Assembly (NCBI GenBank): GCA_017744715.1
Contig: JAGIAT010000021.1
Location: 1 to 53,274, forward strand
From: Niabella sp.
GTDB lineage: Bacteria > Bacteroidota > Bacteroidia > Chitinophagales > Chitinophagaceae
Direction of reading: 5' to 3'
DNA length: 53,274 bases
The notes under the pieces were generated by a model, which saw only the letters and a program-made list of their open reading frames with translations, made no database searches and was not told where the DNA came from. This document shows positions 1-8,934 of this stretch, piece by piece (position 1 is the stretch's first letter; each line of letters opens with the position of its first letter). Made by a program: the position numbers and the translations under genes.

Positions 1-97
1 ATACTCCAGTGGTCGGACGCTGCCCTTTACTGCGACCATAATCAAAATAGTAATATATTTTATCCCCTTTTTTATTTGGTATTTTTAAAAGATTCAT
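1..97 (-). CDS. Tyrosine recombinase (integrase), N-terminal part only
   Basis: The reading frame starts with ATG at 95-97 on the minus strand and runs off the left edge after 32 codons. The visible protein carries YYYFDYGRSKGQRPTTGV, the N-terminal arm motif I know from Bacteroidota phage-type integrases (Tyr-Tyr-Tyr, then Gly-Arg, then GQRP-TTG). The catalytic domain is outside the window. It lies about 350 bases from the 3' end of a tRNA-Leu gene, the usual site of such enzymes, so it probably mobilises an element extending to the left. The DNA is clearly more AT-rich than the rest of the window, which fits transfer. The family call rests on a short stretch, so confidence is moderate. Confidence 0.7.
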   Translation of the reverse strand, partial: MNLLKIPNKKGDKIYYYFDYGRSKGQRPTTGV

Positions 98-411
98 TGT
101 ATAATATTTATTGTTAAACAATCACCACGACCAATTCGGATTTCAAAAATCATGAAGTTTTTTTTGGTATAGGTGTTTATATTTTGCCCACATTCCTAAT
201 CGTATAAAAGCGAAGAGAAGCGTGGAAAAGAAATTTCCAGGTACTATGGCGGGGGCTTTGCCATAGCACTAATAAAGAAGATGTGTGTGAATGATTGATA
301 ACTATTCCCAGAGAAGTGGGAACATAAAATGTCTGTCATTCCGCCTGTCATTTTTCTGTCAATGAAAGCGGTAGGAAGCGAAAAAAAGAAGAAAATTCTG
401 ACAGACAGAAA
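98..411. other. AT-rich spacer between integrase and tRNA-Leu
   Basis: I see no gene here. A 13-base palindrome ATTGTTAAACAAT (110-122) lies 12 bases upstream of the integrase start and could be an operator. A 7-bp hairpin (CTATGGC/GCCATAG) spans 244-266 and a 6-bp hairpin (TTCCCA/TGGGAA) spans 305-322. CTGTCA occurs at 333-338, 345-350 and 356-361, and inverted as TGACAG at 399-404. Such clustered short repeats between an integrase and a tRNA resemble arm-type recombinase sites, but that is inference. Confidence 0.4.
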
Positions 412-445
412 TAAAAAAAGCCTTGTAAATCAAAGACTTACAAGG
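412..445 (-). terminator. Rho-independent terminator of tRNA-Leu
   Basis: On the minus strand an 8-bp stem CCTTGTAA/TTACAAGG (arms at 438-445 and 421-428) is followed by a run of seven T. It begins 6 bases after the tRNA 3' end and is in the right orientation to end its transcript. Confidence 0.75.
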
Positions 446-450
446 CCTAT

Positions 451-537
451 TGGTGCCCGGGACTGGATTCGAACCAGCACATCCTTGCGAACGCTGCCAC
501 CTGAAGACAGTGCGTCTACCAATTTCGCCACCCGGGC
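451..537 (-). tRNA. tRNA-Leu (anticodon CAG)
   Basis: Read on the minus strand, the 87-nt gene has acceptor stem GCCCGGG/CCCGGGC, a D arm with TTGGTAGAC, anticodon stem CTGTC/GGCAG with loop TTCAGGT (anticodon CAG), a long variable arm typical of leucine tRNAs, the T arm GGTTCGAATCC, and an encoded CCA end. It decodes CUG. Its 3' end faces the integrase fragment, so it is the likely attachment site of the element at the left edge. Confidence 0.95.
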
Positions 538-910
538 ATTTACATTACAGATCTTTATACCTGGAACCGGTGGATACACCCGTAATCAACGTTAAAGAAC
601 CTGTAACCAAATTAAAGAACTAACTGCTTCAGCGCTGTTTCCAGCATCACTGCCTCGGCAGGGGTTGCAAATATAGGTAAAATTCAAAACCCAATCACAA
701 ATCAACCTACTTTTTTTAAAAAATATTGTTCCCGATTCGGCGGCCACTGCCGGTGCCCACCCCACCCTGTTGCCATGGAGGGTTAACGCATTCCCCGGAT
801 TTGACAATAATCATCCGGCCAGCCAATATCCGTCATTGCAGCCGGCCCGTTTTACACCGTAGTTTGCAGAAAAAAGGAACACTGTTTCCTGCAGCGCACA
901 AACAGCATTT
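538..910. other. Intergenic region upstream of the stress protein
   Basis: No convincing gene. An inverted repeat CCGGAT/ATCCGG (arms 795-800 and 813-818) lies about 100 bases before the next start codon and could be a regulator site. Nothing else stands out. Confidence 0.4.
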
Positions 911-1708
911 ATGAAAAAGATACTTTTTGTATGTGACGAAAATCATTATCCGCAAGGCGCCTTTGAATGGATCCGGGAGCTACGCAGGCAGGAGCACCTG
1001 TTTGTGAAAGGGCTTTTTTTTAACGCCCCGGCAATTACAACAGCGGCCCGGCATCCCGCTGCCGGTAAAGGGCATCGATCCCGTTTCAGTAACGGGGAAC
1101 CGGCGCGGTTTATAGATCAATGCCGGAGCTGCGACATTTCCTTCCAGACCGTTGAAAAAAACAACACCGAATGGCAAAAAGATTTTTGGGAGCGGGAAAG
1201 CCGCTATGCAGACCTGCTCATCTTCAGCCAGGAATTATTGTATGCCGGCACCACAGAAAACCAACCGAACGGCTATATGCAACAGCTGCTGCGCTGGGCA
1301 AACTGCCCGGTGCTGGCCGTATCCGAAAATACCGGTGCGCCCGAACACCTGCTGGTAGCCTACGATGGGAGTCCGCAAAGTATGCATGCCTTAAAACAGT
1401 GCTGCCTGTTATTTCCCCAATACCGGGAATTGCCGGTACGGATCGCTTATGTAAAAGAAGAAGACAGTGACCACATCCCGCAGCTGCAGTTGCTGACAGA
1501 ATATGCCCAGGTGCATTTTACAGATGTAAAGATCCTGAAACTGCGCTGGGACTCCGACAAACATTTCAGCACCTGGGTCGAATGTTTCCGGAACCCGCTC
1601 CTGGTTACCGGTGCATTCGGACGCTCGGCCCTGTCCACCTCTTTTAAAGAGAGCTTTGTAACAAAAATCATTACCGATCATGTGGCACCTGTTTTCATAG
1701 CACATTAA
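911..1708 (+). CDS. Universal stress protein (UspA) family, tandem-domain
   Basis: A 265-residue cytoplasmic protein. The second half is clearest: LLVAYDGSPQSMHALKQC opens a UspA alpha/beta fold, and the end holds VTGAFGRSALSTSFKESF, the conserved G-x(2)-G-x(8,9)-G/S-type nucleotide-loop region as it appears in Bacteroidota Usp proteins, followed by VAPVFIAH, the usual last strand. The first half (MKKILFVCDENHYP) looks like a diverged first Usp domain, giving the two-domain length common in this phylum. These proteins bind ATP or act as stress sensors. It stands upstream of a small heat-shock protein on the same strand, as in many oxygen- or redox-stress clusters. Start is the first ATG, with an A-rich leader. 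Confidence 0.8.
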   Translation: MKKILFVCDENHYPQGAFEWIRELRRQEHLFVKGLFFNAPAITTAARHPAAGKGHRSRFSNGEPARFIDQCRSCDISFQTVEKNNTEWQKDFWERESRYADLLIFSQELLYAGTTENQPNGYMQQLLRWANCPVLAVSENTGAPEHLLVAYDGSPQSMHALKQCCLLFPQYRELPVRIAYVKEEDSDHIPQLQLLTEYAQVHFTDVKILKLRWDSDKHFSTWVECFRNPLLVTGAFGRSALSTSFKESFVTKIITDHVAPVFIAH

Positions 1709-1809
1709 TTCATGACAGATCCGGCGGATGATTGCATACCGGATGCAGTTCCGCATATCCGGCACGAGGCAGGAATGACACAGATCATCAAGGCTGCTAA
1801 TCCTGCTCA

Positions 1810-1841
1810 TTGCTGCAACCGCTCAATGGATCTACTTTAGC
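1810..1841 (+). promoter_or_regulatory. Promoter of the small heat-shock gene
   Basis: TTG at 1810-1812, a 20-base spacer, then TACTTTAG at 1833-1840 is one mismatch from the Bacteroidota vegetative promoter (TTG-N19/20-TAnnTTTG). The same bases also contain GG-N10-GC (1828-1841), the spacing of a sigma-54 promoter, so which sigma factor reads it is open. Confidence 0.5.
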
Positions 1842-1863
1842 ATTTTAAATAAAACAAACAGTA

Positions 1864-2307
1864 ATGAAAACAGATCATTTGCGGAATGGAGACCAGGCAG
1901 CCTATCCCGGAGGGTTTGTGCCCGCCGCCAATGCGGACAGCATTGCCGGGATCCTGCAGTCGGTTGATGCGGAAACGGTTCCTCCGCGGGTAAATATCAC
2001 CGAACTGAAAGATGGCTATAAAATTGAACTGGAGGCGCCGGGGCTGAAAAAAGAAAATTTTATTATTCAGGCAACCCATCACATCCTCAGCATTTTTGCC
2101 GAAAACAGGGCGCAGGAATTAGCCGCGGGTACCCGCTACCGCTTGCACGAGTTCAGTAACCGGTACCTGTACCGGGACATTGTACTGCCCCCGGATGCAA
2201 ATACCCTGTTTCTTCACACACAATATGAAGCGGGTATCTTAACCATTCACTTATGTAAGGCAACAGGGCACCGGGAAAACGCGCCAACCACCGCTATTGT
2301 ATATTAG
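1864..2307 (+). CDS. Small heat-shock protein (Hsp20/alpha-crystallin family)
   Basis: A 147-residue ATP-independent holdase. The alpha-crystallin domain begins near residue 40 with PPRVNITELKDGYKIELEAP, continues through GLKKENF (strand 4/5 turn) and YLYRDIVLPPDAN, and ends with the diagnostic A-x-Y-x-x-GIL-type motif here written QYEAGILTIHL. The C-terminal I-x-I/V anchor is weak (TAIVY at the end). It binds unfolding proteins in the cytoplasm. It lies 155 bases downstream of the Usp gene and has its own promoter, so it may be transcribed separately. Length is normal for the family. Confidence 0.88.
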   Translation: MKTDHLRNGDQAAYPGGFVPAANADSIAGILQSVDAETVPPRVNITELKDGYKIELEAPGLKKENFIIQATHHILSIFAENRAQELAAGTRYRLHEFSNRYLYRDIVLPPDANTLFLHTQYEAGILTIHLCKATGHRENAPTTAIVY

Positions 2308-2528
2308 CATCCAAGCAAATTGTACAGCTCCTGAAGGTAGTGCCAGGCGTATCCGTCATCAACAAAATACATCCTTAATGGAATACAAATCCCATTCCCC
2401 CGTTTCAAAAGCGCTGCGGGAATTTACAGCCAGACCAATTGCTGCTATGTAAGCCGGGCCCCTGCCTGCTTCAACTAGCCGTGTTCTATGAACATGGCTT
2501 TTATTACTAAAAAAGTTTTTATACTGAT

Positions 2529-2924
2529 ATGGACGACCCGAAAATTAAACAGATACAATACGAATGCGATACCTGGAAAAGGGCGGTAACGTTCATGATG
2601 GAGGAATCCGTCATTATGAAAAACCGGTTATCGGAAGTGCTGCGCACGCATTTTAACCGCAACCTGCTGGAAGGTATCGAACTCCTGCTCAATAAACTGA
2701 TCCGGAATGACGAGCGGATCGGCATCTTCCGCGATGACCTGGTTTTATTGAATGAACCGGGCACGGACACTTTTACGGAACAGGATGAAAAGCTGTTTGA
2801 AACCCGGATCCGCCAGCTGCACAACGATCTGCTTCAAATGGAAAAACAATTTGCCAAACTCAAATCCGAATTCAATCATTACCTGCTGGATCAAATGAAA
2901 CGTTCGGAGCGCCAGGGAAAATAA
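2529..2924 (+). CDS. Coiled-coil protein of unknown function
   Basis: A 131-residue soluble protein that I cannot assign. It is strongly helical and charged: helices around residues 5-35 (IQYECDTWKRAVTFMMEES), 45-70 (LEGIELLLNKLIRNDERIG) and 88-125 (a heptad-like run ending in a basic tail, QMKRSERQGK). No signal peptide or membrane segment. Its position between heat-shock and membrane genes suggests a stress-cluster member, and the shape would suit a scaffold or an adaptor. The gene uses codons like its neighbours, and the frame is clean over 130 codons, so it is likely real. Confidence 0.7.
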   Translation: MDDPKIKQIQYECDTWKRAVTFMMEESVIMKNRLSEVLRTHFNRNLLEGIELLLNKLIRNDERIGIFRDDLVLLNEPGTDTFTEQDEKLFETRIRQLHNDLLQMEKQFAKLKSEFNHYLLDQMKRSERQGK

Positions 2925-2994
2925 GCTTGCACACAGCGGCAATACTGGTTGCTGCAACAGCGGTTCTTTTATTTATCATTATCTTTGGTATGTT

Positions 2995-3744
2995 ATGTTC
3001 AGACACAAGGGAAAGGCCCGCCGCCCCGTTCACAACCTCAAACTGGCTGCACTGCTGTCATTTGTAGCGGGCATTGTAAATGTAACGGGGTTCTTTTCCG
3101 TAAAAGTGCTTACCACAAATGTAACAGGACATTTTGCCTATTTTGCAGACGACGTGATCAGGCGGGATTTTGAAAACGCCGGCATTTTCCTGCTCTATAT
3201 CCTGGCCTATCTTTCGGGAGCCTTTGTATCCAATACCCTGGTAGAAGCTACACAAAAAGTTAATCCGCGTTATACCGATGCTGTTCCTGTATTTACAGAA
3301 ATCGTATTGTTAACCGGCATCGCCCTCTTACCTTATGCTACCATTCAGCATATGGCACAGCTGGTTGCCGGTATCCTTTTATTTACGATGGGACTTCAAA
3401 ATGCAATGGTTACACGTATTTCAAACGCCGTTGTGCGCACCACCCATCTTACCGGCCTGTTTACCGACCTCGGCATTGAGCTTTCACAATTGCTTTTTTA
3501 CCGGAAGCCCGAGCACCGGAAAAAATTAAAAGCCTCGGTGCGGTTGCGGTTTGCGATCATCGGTTTTTTTTTCCTGGGATGCGTGGCAGGGGGTATCGGC
3601 TTTACCTGGTTTCATACCCGCATTCTTTTTCTTGCCATAGCGATCCTGTTTACCGGCATCATCTATAGCGATATCCGCTACCGGATCCTGTTGCTGAAAA
3701 AGAATTTATCAGAAAACAAAGCCGGATCATTTCCCCGGCGCTAA
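2995..3744 (+). CDS. YoaK/DUF1275 family inner-membrane protein
   Basis: A 249-residue polytopic membrane protein. After a basic N-terminus, helix 1 reads LAALLSFVAGIVNVTGFFS, followed by the family motif TTNVTGHFAYFADD, where the TGN/TGH turn is typical of DUF1275. Further helices lie near residues 60-80, 95-112, 120-140, 185-205 and 208-226, giving six or seven in all. The function of the family is not established; transport is often proposed. A perfect TATCTTTG -7 box lies at 2980-2987, only 7 bases before the ATG, so the leader would be very short or the true promoter lies elsewhere. Monocistronic by position. Confidence 0.85.
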   Translation: MFRHKGKARRPVHNLKLAALLSFVAGIVNVTGFFSVKVLTTNVTGHFAYFADDVIRRDFENAGIFLLYILAYLSGAFVSNTLVEATQKVNPRYTDAVPVFTEIVLLTGIALLPYATIQHMAQLVAGILLFTMGLQNAMVTRISNAVVRTTHLTGLFTDLGIELSQLLFYRKPEHRKKLKASVRLRFAIIGFFFLGCVAGGIGFTWFHTRILFLAIAILFTGIIYSDIRYRILLLKKNLSENKAGSFPRR

Positions 3745-3896
3745 ATCTGCGGCGCACGAACTACCCGGGGGCAACAGCATATTGATCATCACCTGATTGA
3801 ACCTCCATATGTAAATTCAACACTTCCGGAAACATCTCCGTTTTTGGACGGCATTCACCGCGGAGATCTGATTGGCACTCCGGCAGAAGTGTGCCC

Positions 3897-4955
3897 TCAG
3901 TTCAGCAGATTTTCCAGCTTCCGGCGGTTTAAGATAATAATATTCCCTTCCTTTATATCGATCAGCTTTTCACTTCTGAAATCACTTAGCGTACGAATGA
4001 GGGATTCCGTAGCCGTACCTGCAATCGCAGCCAGCCCTTCCCGGCTGATCGTAATGGCAAAGGCTTCTTCTTCCTCCTTCCGGTATTTTTTCTCAAGCAA
4101 TAACAGGGCATCCGCCACTTTTTTGCGCAATGAGTTATAGGCCAGTCCCAGCAGCTGTTCTTCTTTTGCAGAAATATTCTTTGCCAGCAGCCGGATGAAC
4201 TTTTGTGCAACCATCCGGTTGTTATCGATCAGTTCGGTAAACTCTTCCTTCGGAATGATCGCCAGCTCCGACTCATCCAGGGCCTCTGCCGTATCCCGGT
4301 AGGCCGTTCCTTCCAGCAATGCAATGTATCCCAAAAAATCACCGGCACTGTAAAGCGCGGTCGTCAATTCCTTTCCATCATCATTCGTACGGTAGGTCTT
4401 TACTTTTCCCTTCAATACATAATAAAGGCGGGAAGGATGATTCCCTTCGGTATAAATGACCTGCTTTTTCTTGTATTTATTTACATCCCGGTCTTCCGTC
4501 AGCGCGGTTAATGCAGCTTTATTATCGGAAAGTTTCAGCAACTGCTCCAGTCCGTTCAGGTCCGGCGAAAACTCCTGTTTTAACAGGTCTGTTTTTTTCA
4601 GCCGGCCGTCCACTGCATTCAGCAATTCTGTACCGCTGAACGGTTTGGTGATATAATCGTCTGCGCCCAGCTCCATTCCCTTCCTGAAATCACTACGCTC
4701 CGTTTTTGCGGTCAGAAAAATAAAGGGTACATTCCGGATGGATTCATTTTTTTGAATGGCATGCAACACGCCATAGCCGTCCAGCACCGGCATCATAATA
4801 TCGCAGATGATAAGATCCGGCGTATGAGCGATGGCCTGCTCTACGCCAAGCTTGCCATTGGCTGCCGTAATAACCGTATAGTTCGACAGTTCCAGTATTT
4901 CCGCGGTATTATTCCGGATATCATCATTGTCTTCAATCAGTAATATTTTCTTCAT
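3897..4955 (-). CDS. Response regulator fused to a CRP/FNR-type activator
   Basis: A 352-residue transcription factor with three parts: a receiver domain (residues 3-120; phospho-acceptor Asp52 in IICDIMMPVLDG, Lys at the FSGTELL-preceding KPF), a cyclic-nucleotide-binding fold (about 145-260, with GKELTTALYSAGDFLGYIAL) and a CRP-type helix-turn-helix (about 275-345; ISREGLAAIAGTATESLIRT). No cysteine cluster of FNR is present, so it does not sense oxygen through an iron-sulfur centre. Receiver-CRP fusions are known mostly in Bacteroidota. The kinase gene lies 90 bases upstream on the same strand, a cognate pair. The nearby Usp, Hsp20 and DUF1275 genes are plausible targets; this is inference from proximity. 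Confidence 0.88.
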   Translation of the reverse strand: MKKILLIEDNDDIRNNTAEILELSNYTVITAANGKLGVEQAIAHTPDLIICDIMMPVLDGYGVLHAIQKNESIRNVPFIFLTAKTERSDFRKGMELGADDYITKPFSGTELLNAVDGRLKKTDLLKQEFSPDLNGLEQLLKLSDNKAALTALTEDRDVNKYKKKQVIYTEGNHPSRLYYVLKGKVKTYRTNDDGKELTTALYSAGDFLGYIALLEGTAYRDTAEALDESELAIIPKEEFTELIDNNRMVAQKFIRLLAKNISAKEEQLLGLAYNSLRKKVADALLLLEKKYRKEEEEAFAITISREGLAAIAGTATESLIRTLSDFRSEKLIDIKEGNIIILNRRKLENLLN

Positions 4956-5045
4956 CAGCTCTATTTCTTTCGGGTTGTTTAAATGATTCCGTGTGTGCGG
5001 ATCCGTGCTTTACCGTGCGCGGGCATCCGCATTGCAGGCTGCCTT

Positions 5046-6263
5046 TTATTCTTTTGCCGCGTTCGGGTCAAATGTAATGATAAACGTTGTTCCCTGATCC
5101 AGTTCGCTGACACATTGTATGGAACCGTTCATCAACTCGGTATACTTTGAAATAATGTGCAGTCCCAAACCCGTTCCCTGAATATTGCCCGCATTGGCCG
5201 CTCTGAAAAAACGTTCCATTAAATGTTTCTGATCTTCACCTGAAATACCGATGCCATGGTCCTTCACCGAAAGCTGTACCTGTTGCTGATCAACAGTTGT
5301 TTCAATGATGATTGGTCCGTCCTCCGGGGAAAACTTACTGGCATTGGATACCAGGTTGAGGATGATATGTTTCAGCAGGGATGCATCCAGCTCCACCACC
5401 GGATCGCCCTGATGGTGATACACCAGCTGTTGTCCCTTCCTTAAAGTTACTTCCATTTCCCGCACAATACCCGATACCAGTTCCTGGATATCGAACCGGG
5501 TGAACCGCACCTGGATCTTTCCTTCCTCGATTTTTCCAACACTCAGAAAATCGTTCAGGATATCGGTGAGCAATTGCACCGAAGATACGATCCGTTGCAG
5601 GTGTTTTTCCCGCCGGGGCTGCTCCTCTGTGCGCGTATACCGTTCGATGAGGTAGGTAGAGGAAAGGATGGTGCTCAGCGGGGTACGGAATTCATGCGAA
5701 GCAATGGTAACAAAGCGCGACTTCAGCTCCCCCAGCTCTTTTTCCCGCTCCAGCAGTTTTGATAATTCATCCTTCGACTGTTCCAGGTCCTGCATAGCAG
5801 CCGTAAGCTGCCGGGTGCGTTGTTCTACCGTCGACTCCAGTTTGTTATTCAACGCTTCGATCTCTGCTTCCGCCTTTTTCCGGATGGAGATATCACTGAT
5901 AAACGCTATAATGAATTGCTTGCCCTCGTCCTGGTAATTACTCAAGCTTACTTCCACCGGAAATTCGCTGCCGTCTTTTTTAACCGCAAACAGGTCCATA
6001 CCCACGCCCATCGGACGGTTTTTGGGGTTATGCGTATACCCGTCCCTGTGGCTCACATGCCGGTTGTGGTAACGGCCGGGAATCAGCAATTCGATGGGCT
6101 TCTGCAACAGCTCTTCCAGCGTATAGCCAAATAAACCGAGCGCAAAAGGATTTGCCGATTGTATTTCGGCCGCGTTATTCACTACAATAATACCCATTGA
6201 AGCCTGGTTAAAAAGAGCTTCGTAACGGTAACTTTCATGCTTTTTCTGTTCAGATGCTGCCAT
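5046..6263 (-). CDS. PAS-domain sensor histidine kinase (cytoplasmic)
   Basis: A 405-residue kinase with no membrane segment. A PAS domain fills residues 12-125 (YEALFNQASMGIIVVNN ... EFPVEVSLSNYQDEG), a coiled coil follows (about 130-180), then the HisKA helix with His190 in VTIASHEFRTPLSTI and an HATPase domain with the N box HIILNLVSNASKF, G1 box VKDHGIGIS and G2 box GTGLGLHI. The PAS pocket could bind a small ligand or a cofactor; the sequence does not say which. It is the first gene of a two-gene operon with the receiver-CRP fusion and almost surely phosphorylates Asp52 of that protein. Confidence 0.9.
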   Translation of the reverse strand: MAASEQKKHESYRYEALFNQASMGIIVVNNAAEIQSANPFALGLFGYTLEELLQKPIELLIPGRYHNRHVSHRDGYTHNPKNRPMGVGMDLFAVKKDGSEFPVEVSLSNYQDEGKQFIIAFISDISIRKKAEAEIEALNNKLESTVEQRTRQLTAAMQDLEQSKDELSKLLEREKELGELKSRFVTIASHEFRTPLSTILSSTYLIERYTRTEEQPRREKHLQRIVSSVQLLTDILNDFLSVGKIEEGKIQVRFTRFDIQELVSGIVREMEVTLRKGQQLVYHHQGDPVVELDASLLKHIILNLVSNASKFSPEDGPIIIETTVDQQQVQLSVKDHGIGISGEDQKHLMERFFRAANAGNIQGTGLGLHIISKYTELMNGSIQCVSELDQGTTFIITFDPNAAKE

Positions 6264-6567
6264 GGATCAAATGATGCGCTGCTATTTATAAGTATGCATA
6301 AAGGTAACAAAATAAGCTATTTAAAAATGAACGGTAACAGGAGCAGGGCATTCCTACAGGAAGCCTCCGGTACATAACAGCCACCGGGTGTTGCCCCATT
6401 GTTGAACAACCGGCATTATACATACCCTTCATATGTGTGGACCACATGTATGCTCATCGATGTTTTTTTATGTTTTAGCCGTCCAAACGCTGTTTCAAAC
6501 AATACTTTATACTTAAATTTACCTTGCTTAAAGCCATTTTCAGCAACATTTCTTTTATACGACAGCG
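6264..6567. other. Divergent intergenic region with imperfect palindrome
   Basis: This region separates the kinase operon (leftward) and the cytochrome operon (rightward). The 23-base imperfect palindrome at 6430-6452 has the perfect core TGTGGACCACA and could be an operator for either side. The stretch 6501-6525 is AT-rich (TTTATACTTAAATTTA) and likely holds the rightward promoter, but no clean consensus match is visible. No gene is seen. Confidence 0.4.
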
Positions 6568-8886
6568 ATGAAATTTACGACGATTGCCGGCATCACTTTA
6601 ATGGTGTTCATTTTTTTTGGACTTGCTGCGGGTTGCGGAGACCCGGCAAAGAAACGCAAGACCAAAAACAAGATCAGCTATAACTATGATGTTCGTCCGA
6701 TTCTTTCCGACAAATGCTTTGCCTGTCATGGCCCCGATAAAAACAAACAGGAAGCAGGACTACGCCTGGATATCGAAACCAGTGCCAAGGCGCCACTACG
6801 GGAAACAAAGGGTGCTTATGCCATCGTTCCCGGTAAGCCGGAAGCATCAGAGCTCATTAAACGCATTACCTCTGCAGACCCCTCCTACCAGATGCCCACA
6901 CCAGCGTCGCACCTCGGAGTGCTGAATGAACAGGAAATTGATATGCTCAGGCGCTGGATTAAACAGGGTGCCCCCTACGAAAAACACTGGGCTTTTATAG
7001 CGCCCCAAAAAGCGCCGCTGCCGGATATCAGTAACAAGGAATGGCCCCGGAACGAGATCGATTATTTTATCGCGGAAAAGATGGAGGCGCACCAGCTGCA
7101 ACCCAATGAAGCGGCAGATAAAAGCATGCTGCTGAAACGGGTATCGCTGGATCTGACAGGGCTGCTTCCCGATCTGCAAATGCAACAGGCCTTTGAAGCA
7201 GACAACAGCAACACCGCATATGAAAAAGCGGTAGACCGGTTACTGGCCAGCCCGCAGTTTGGCGAAAAGATGGCCCTGCACTGGCTGGACATTTCGCGCT
7301 ATGCCGACAGCTATGGTTACCAGGATGATGATATCCGCACGCAATGGCCGTACCGAGACTGGGTGATCCACGCCTTTAATAACAATATGCCCTACGATCA
7401 GTTTATTACCTGGCAGCTGGCCGGCGACCTGCTGCCCAACACCGGGAAGGAACAACTGCTGGCTACCGCATTTTTACGCAATCATAAAATAACCGAAGAA
7501 GGCGGCGTGATACCGGAGGAGTACCGCGTAGAATATGCCATCGACAAAGTAAAAACGTTTTCCAAGGGCATACTGGCCATGACGGCCGAATGTGCCCAGT
7601 GTCATGATCACAAATACGATCCCATCTCGCAGAAGGACTATTACCAGCTCTTTGCTTTCTTCAATACCAGTAAAGAACAGGGCCTGGAAGGACTTGTAAA
7701 TTCGGGCCCTGCAAAAACGCCTATTCTTACGTTAACGTCCGATGATACGAAAACCCTGCTCCGCTTTATCAACCCGAAAGATACTGCCCGTGTCAATGTA
7801 TCGGTAATGGGTGAACTGGATACCCTGCGTACCACCTATATTTTAAACCGCGGTGTGTACGATCAACACGGAGAGCCGGTAACCGCCGGCGCCCTGCAAG
7901 CCGTTATGCGTTTTGACACGGCCCGTTATCCGAAAAACAGGCTTGGCCTGGCGCAATGGACGGTGAACAAGCAAAACCCGCTTACCGCAAGGGTATTTGT
8001 AAACCAGCTATGGGCGCAGCTTTTTGGCAAAGGCATTGTAAAAACGATCGGTGATTTCGGTATGCAGGGCAACCTGCCCACACACCCCGAATTACTGGAC
8101 TGGCTGGCCGTAGATTTTATGGAACACGGATGGAACGTTAAAGCGCTGATCCGTAAAATGGTCCTGTCTGCAACCTACCGGCAATCTTCGCGGATTGACC
8201 CTAAGGCCATGGAAAAGGATCCGGACAATGTATATTATGCCCGGTCATCCCGCATCCGCCTGCCGGCTGAAAGCATCCGGGATGCCGTACTGGGCAGCAG
8301 CGGCCTGCTCAATAAAGCCATCGGCGGCCCCAGCGTAAAACCTTATCAGCCGAAAGGTCTTTGGGAAGCCGCTACCTCCGGGCGGGGAGCGCTTACTTCC
8401 TACAGCCAGGATAGCGACAGCGATCTTTACCGCAGGGGGATCTATACCTTTATAAAACTTACGGTGCCCCCACCCTCCATGATCATTTTTGATGCCAGTA
8501 ACCGGGATCAGTGCGAAGTGAACCGGCTTACTACCAACACGCCGTTGCAGGCCCTGATCATGATGAACGACCCCACGGTACTGGAAGCATCACGGGTTTT
8601 TGCAGAAAGGCTTTCGGAAAAAGGAACAGGGACGGAACAGGTCATCCGCATTGCCTTTGAAAGCATTCTTTGCCGTAAGCCTGCCGCCCGTGAAATGGAC
8701 ATCCTGAAAAAATATTATACGGATCAGCTGAATGTATTTAATCATAAAAAAAAGGAGGCGGGTAAAACACTGTCCGTTGGAGAATATCCGCACAGCACCG
8801 ATCCGGCGGGCAATCTGAAGGCCGCTGCCCTGATGCGGGTGATCAATATGATCTATAATATGGAAGAAACCATTGTAAAAGTATAA
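6568..8886 (+). CDS. Planctomycete-type cytochrome c lipoprotein (PSCyt1-PSCyt2-PSD1)
   Basis: A 772-residue exported protein. Residues 1-23 form a lipoprotein signal (lipobox LAAGC, Cys23). A PSCyt1 domain follows with haem motif CFACH (50-54). The PSCyt2/DUF1549 domain (about 160-365) includes WLDISRYADSYG and a second haem motif CAQCH (342-346). The PSD1/DUF1553 domain fills about 455-715, with NPLTARVFVNQLWAQLFG and NRDQCEVNRLTTNTPLQAL. In Planctomycetes and Bacteroidota such proteins are coded next to DUF1501 proteins, as here, and are thought to act in the periplasm on sugars or sulfated compounds; the reaction is not known. First gene of a four-gene operon; the next gene starts 48 bases on. 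Confidence 0.9.
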   Translation: MKFTTIAGITLMVFIFFGLAAGCGDPAKKRKTKNKISYNYDVRPILSDKCFACHGPDKNKQEAGLRLDIETSAKAPLRETKGAYAIVPGKPEASELIKRITSADPSYQMPTPASHLGVLNEQEIDMLRRWIKQGAPYEKHWAFIAPQKAPLPDISNKEWPRNEIDYFIAEKMEAHQLQPNEAADKSMLLKRVSLDLTGLLPDLQMQQAFEADNSNTAYEKAVDRLLASPQFGEKMALHWLDISRYADSYGYQDDDIRTQWPYRDWVIHAFNNNMPYDQFITWQLAGDLLPNTGKEQLLATAFLRNHKITEEGGVIPEEYRVEYAIDKVKTFSKGILAMTAECAQCHDHKYDPISQKDYYQLFAFFNTSKEQGLEGLVNSGPAKTPILTLTSDDTKTLLRFINPKDTARVNVSVMGELDTLRTTYILNRGVYDQHGEPVTAGALQAVMRFDTARYPKNRLGLAQWTVNKQNPLTARVFVNQLWAQLFGKGIVKTIGDFGMQGNLPTHPELLDWLAVDFMEHGWNVKALIRKMVLSATYRQSSRIDPKAMEKDPDNVYYARSSRIRLPAESIRDAVLGSSGLLNKAIGGPSVKPYQPKGLWEAATSGRGALTSYSQDSDSDLYRRGIYTFIKLTVPPPSMIIFDASNRDQCEVNRLTTNTPLQALIMMNDPTVLEASRVFAERLSEKGTGTEQVIRIAFESILCRKPAAREMDILKKYYTDQLNVFNHKKKEAGKTLSVGEYPHSTDPAGNLKAAALMRVINMIYNMEETIVKV

Positions 8887-8934
8887 AACAGCGATGCACG
8901 TATCCTCATTATTAAAGCGTATAAACCTGACAAC

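Noticed and set aside
329..595. A reading frame across the tRNA-Leu gene.
   Set aside because: The tRNA and its terminator account for this DNA.
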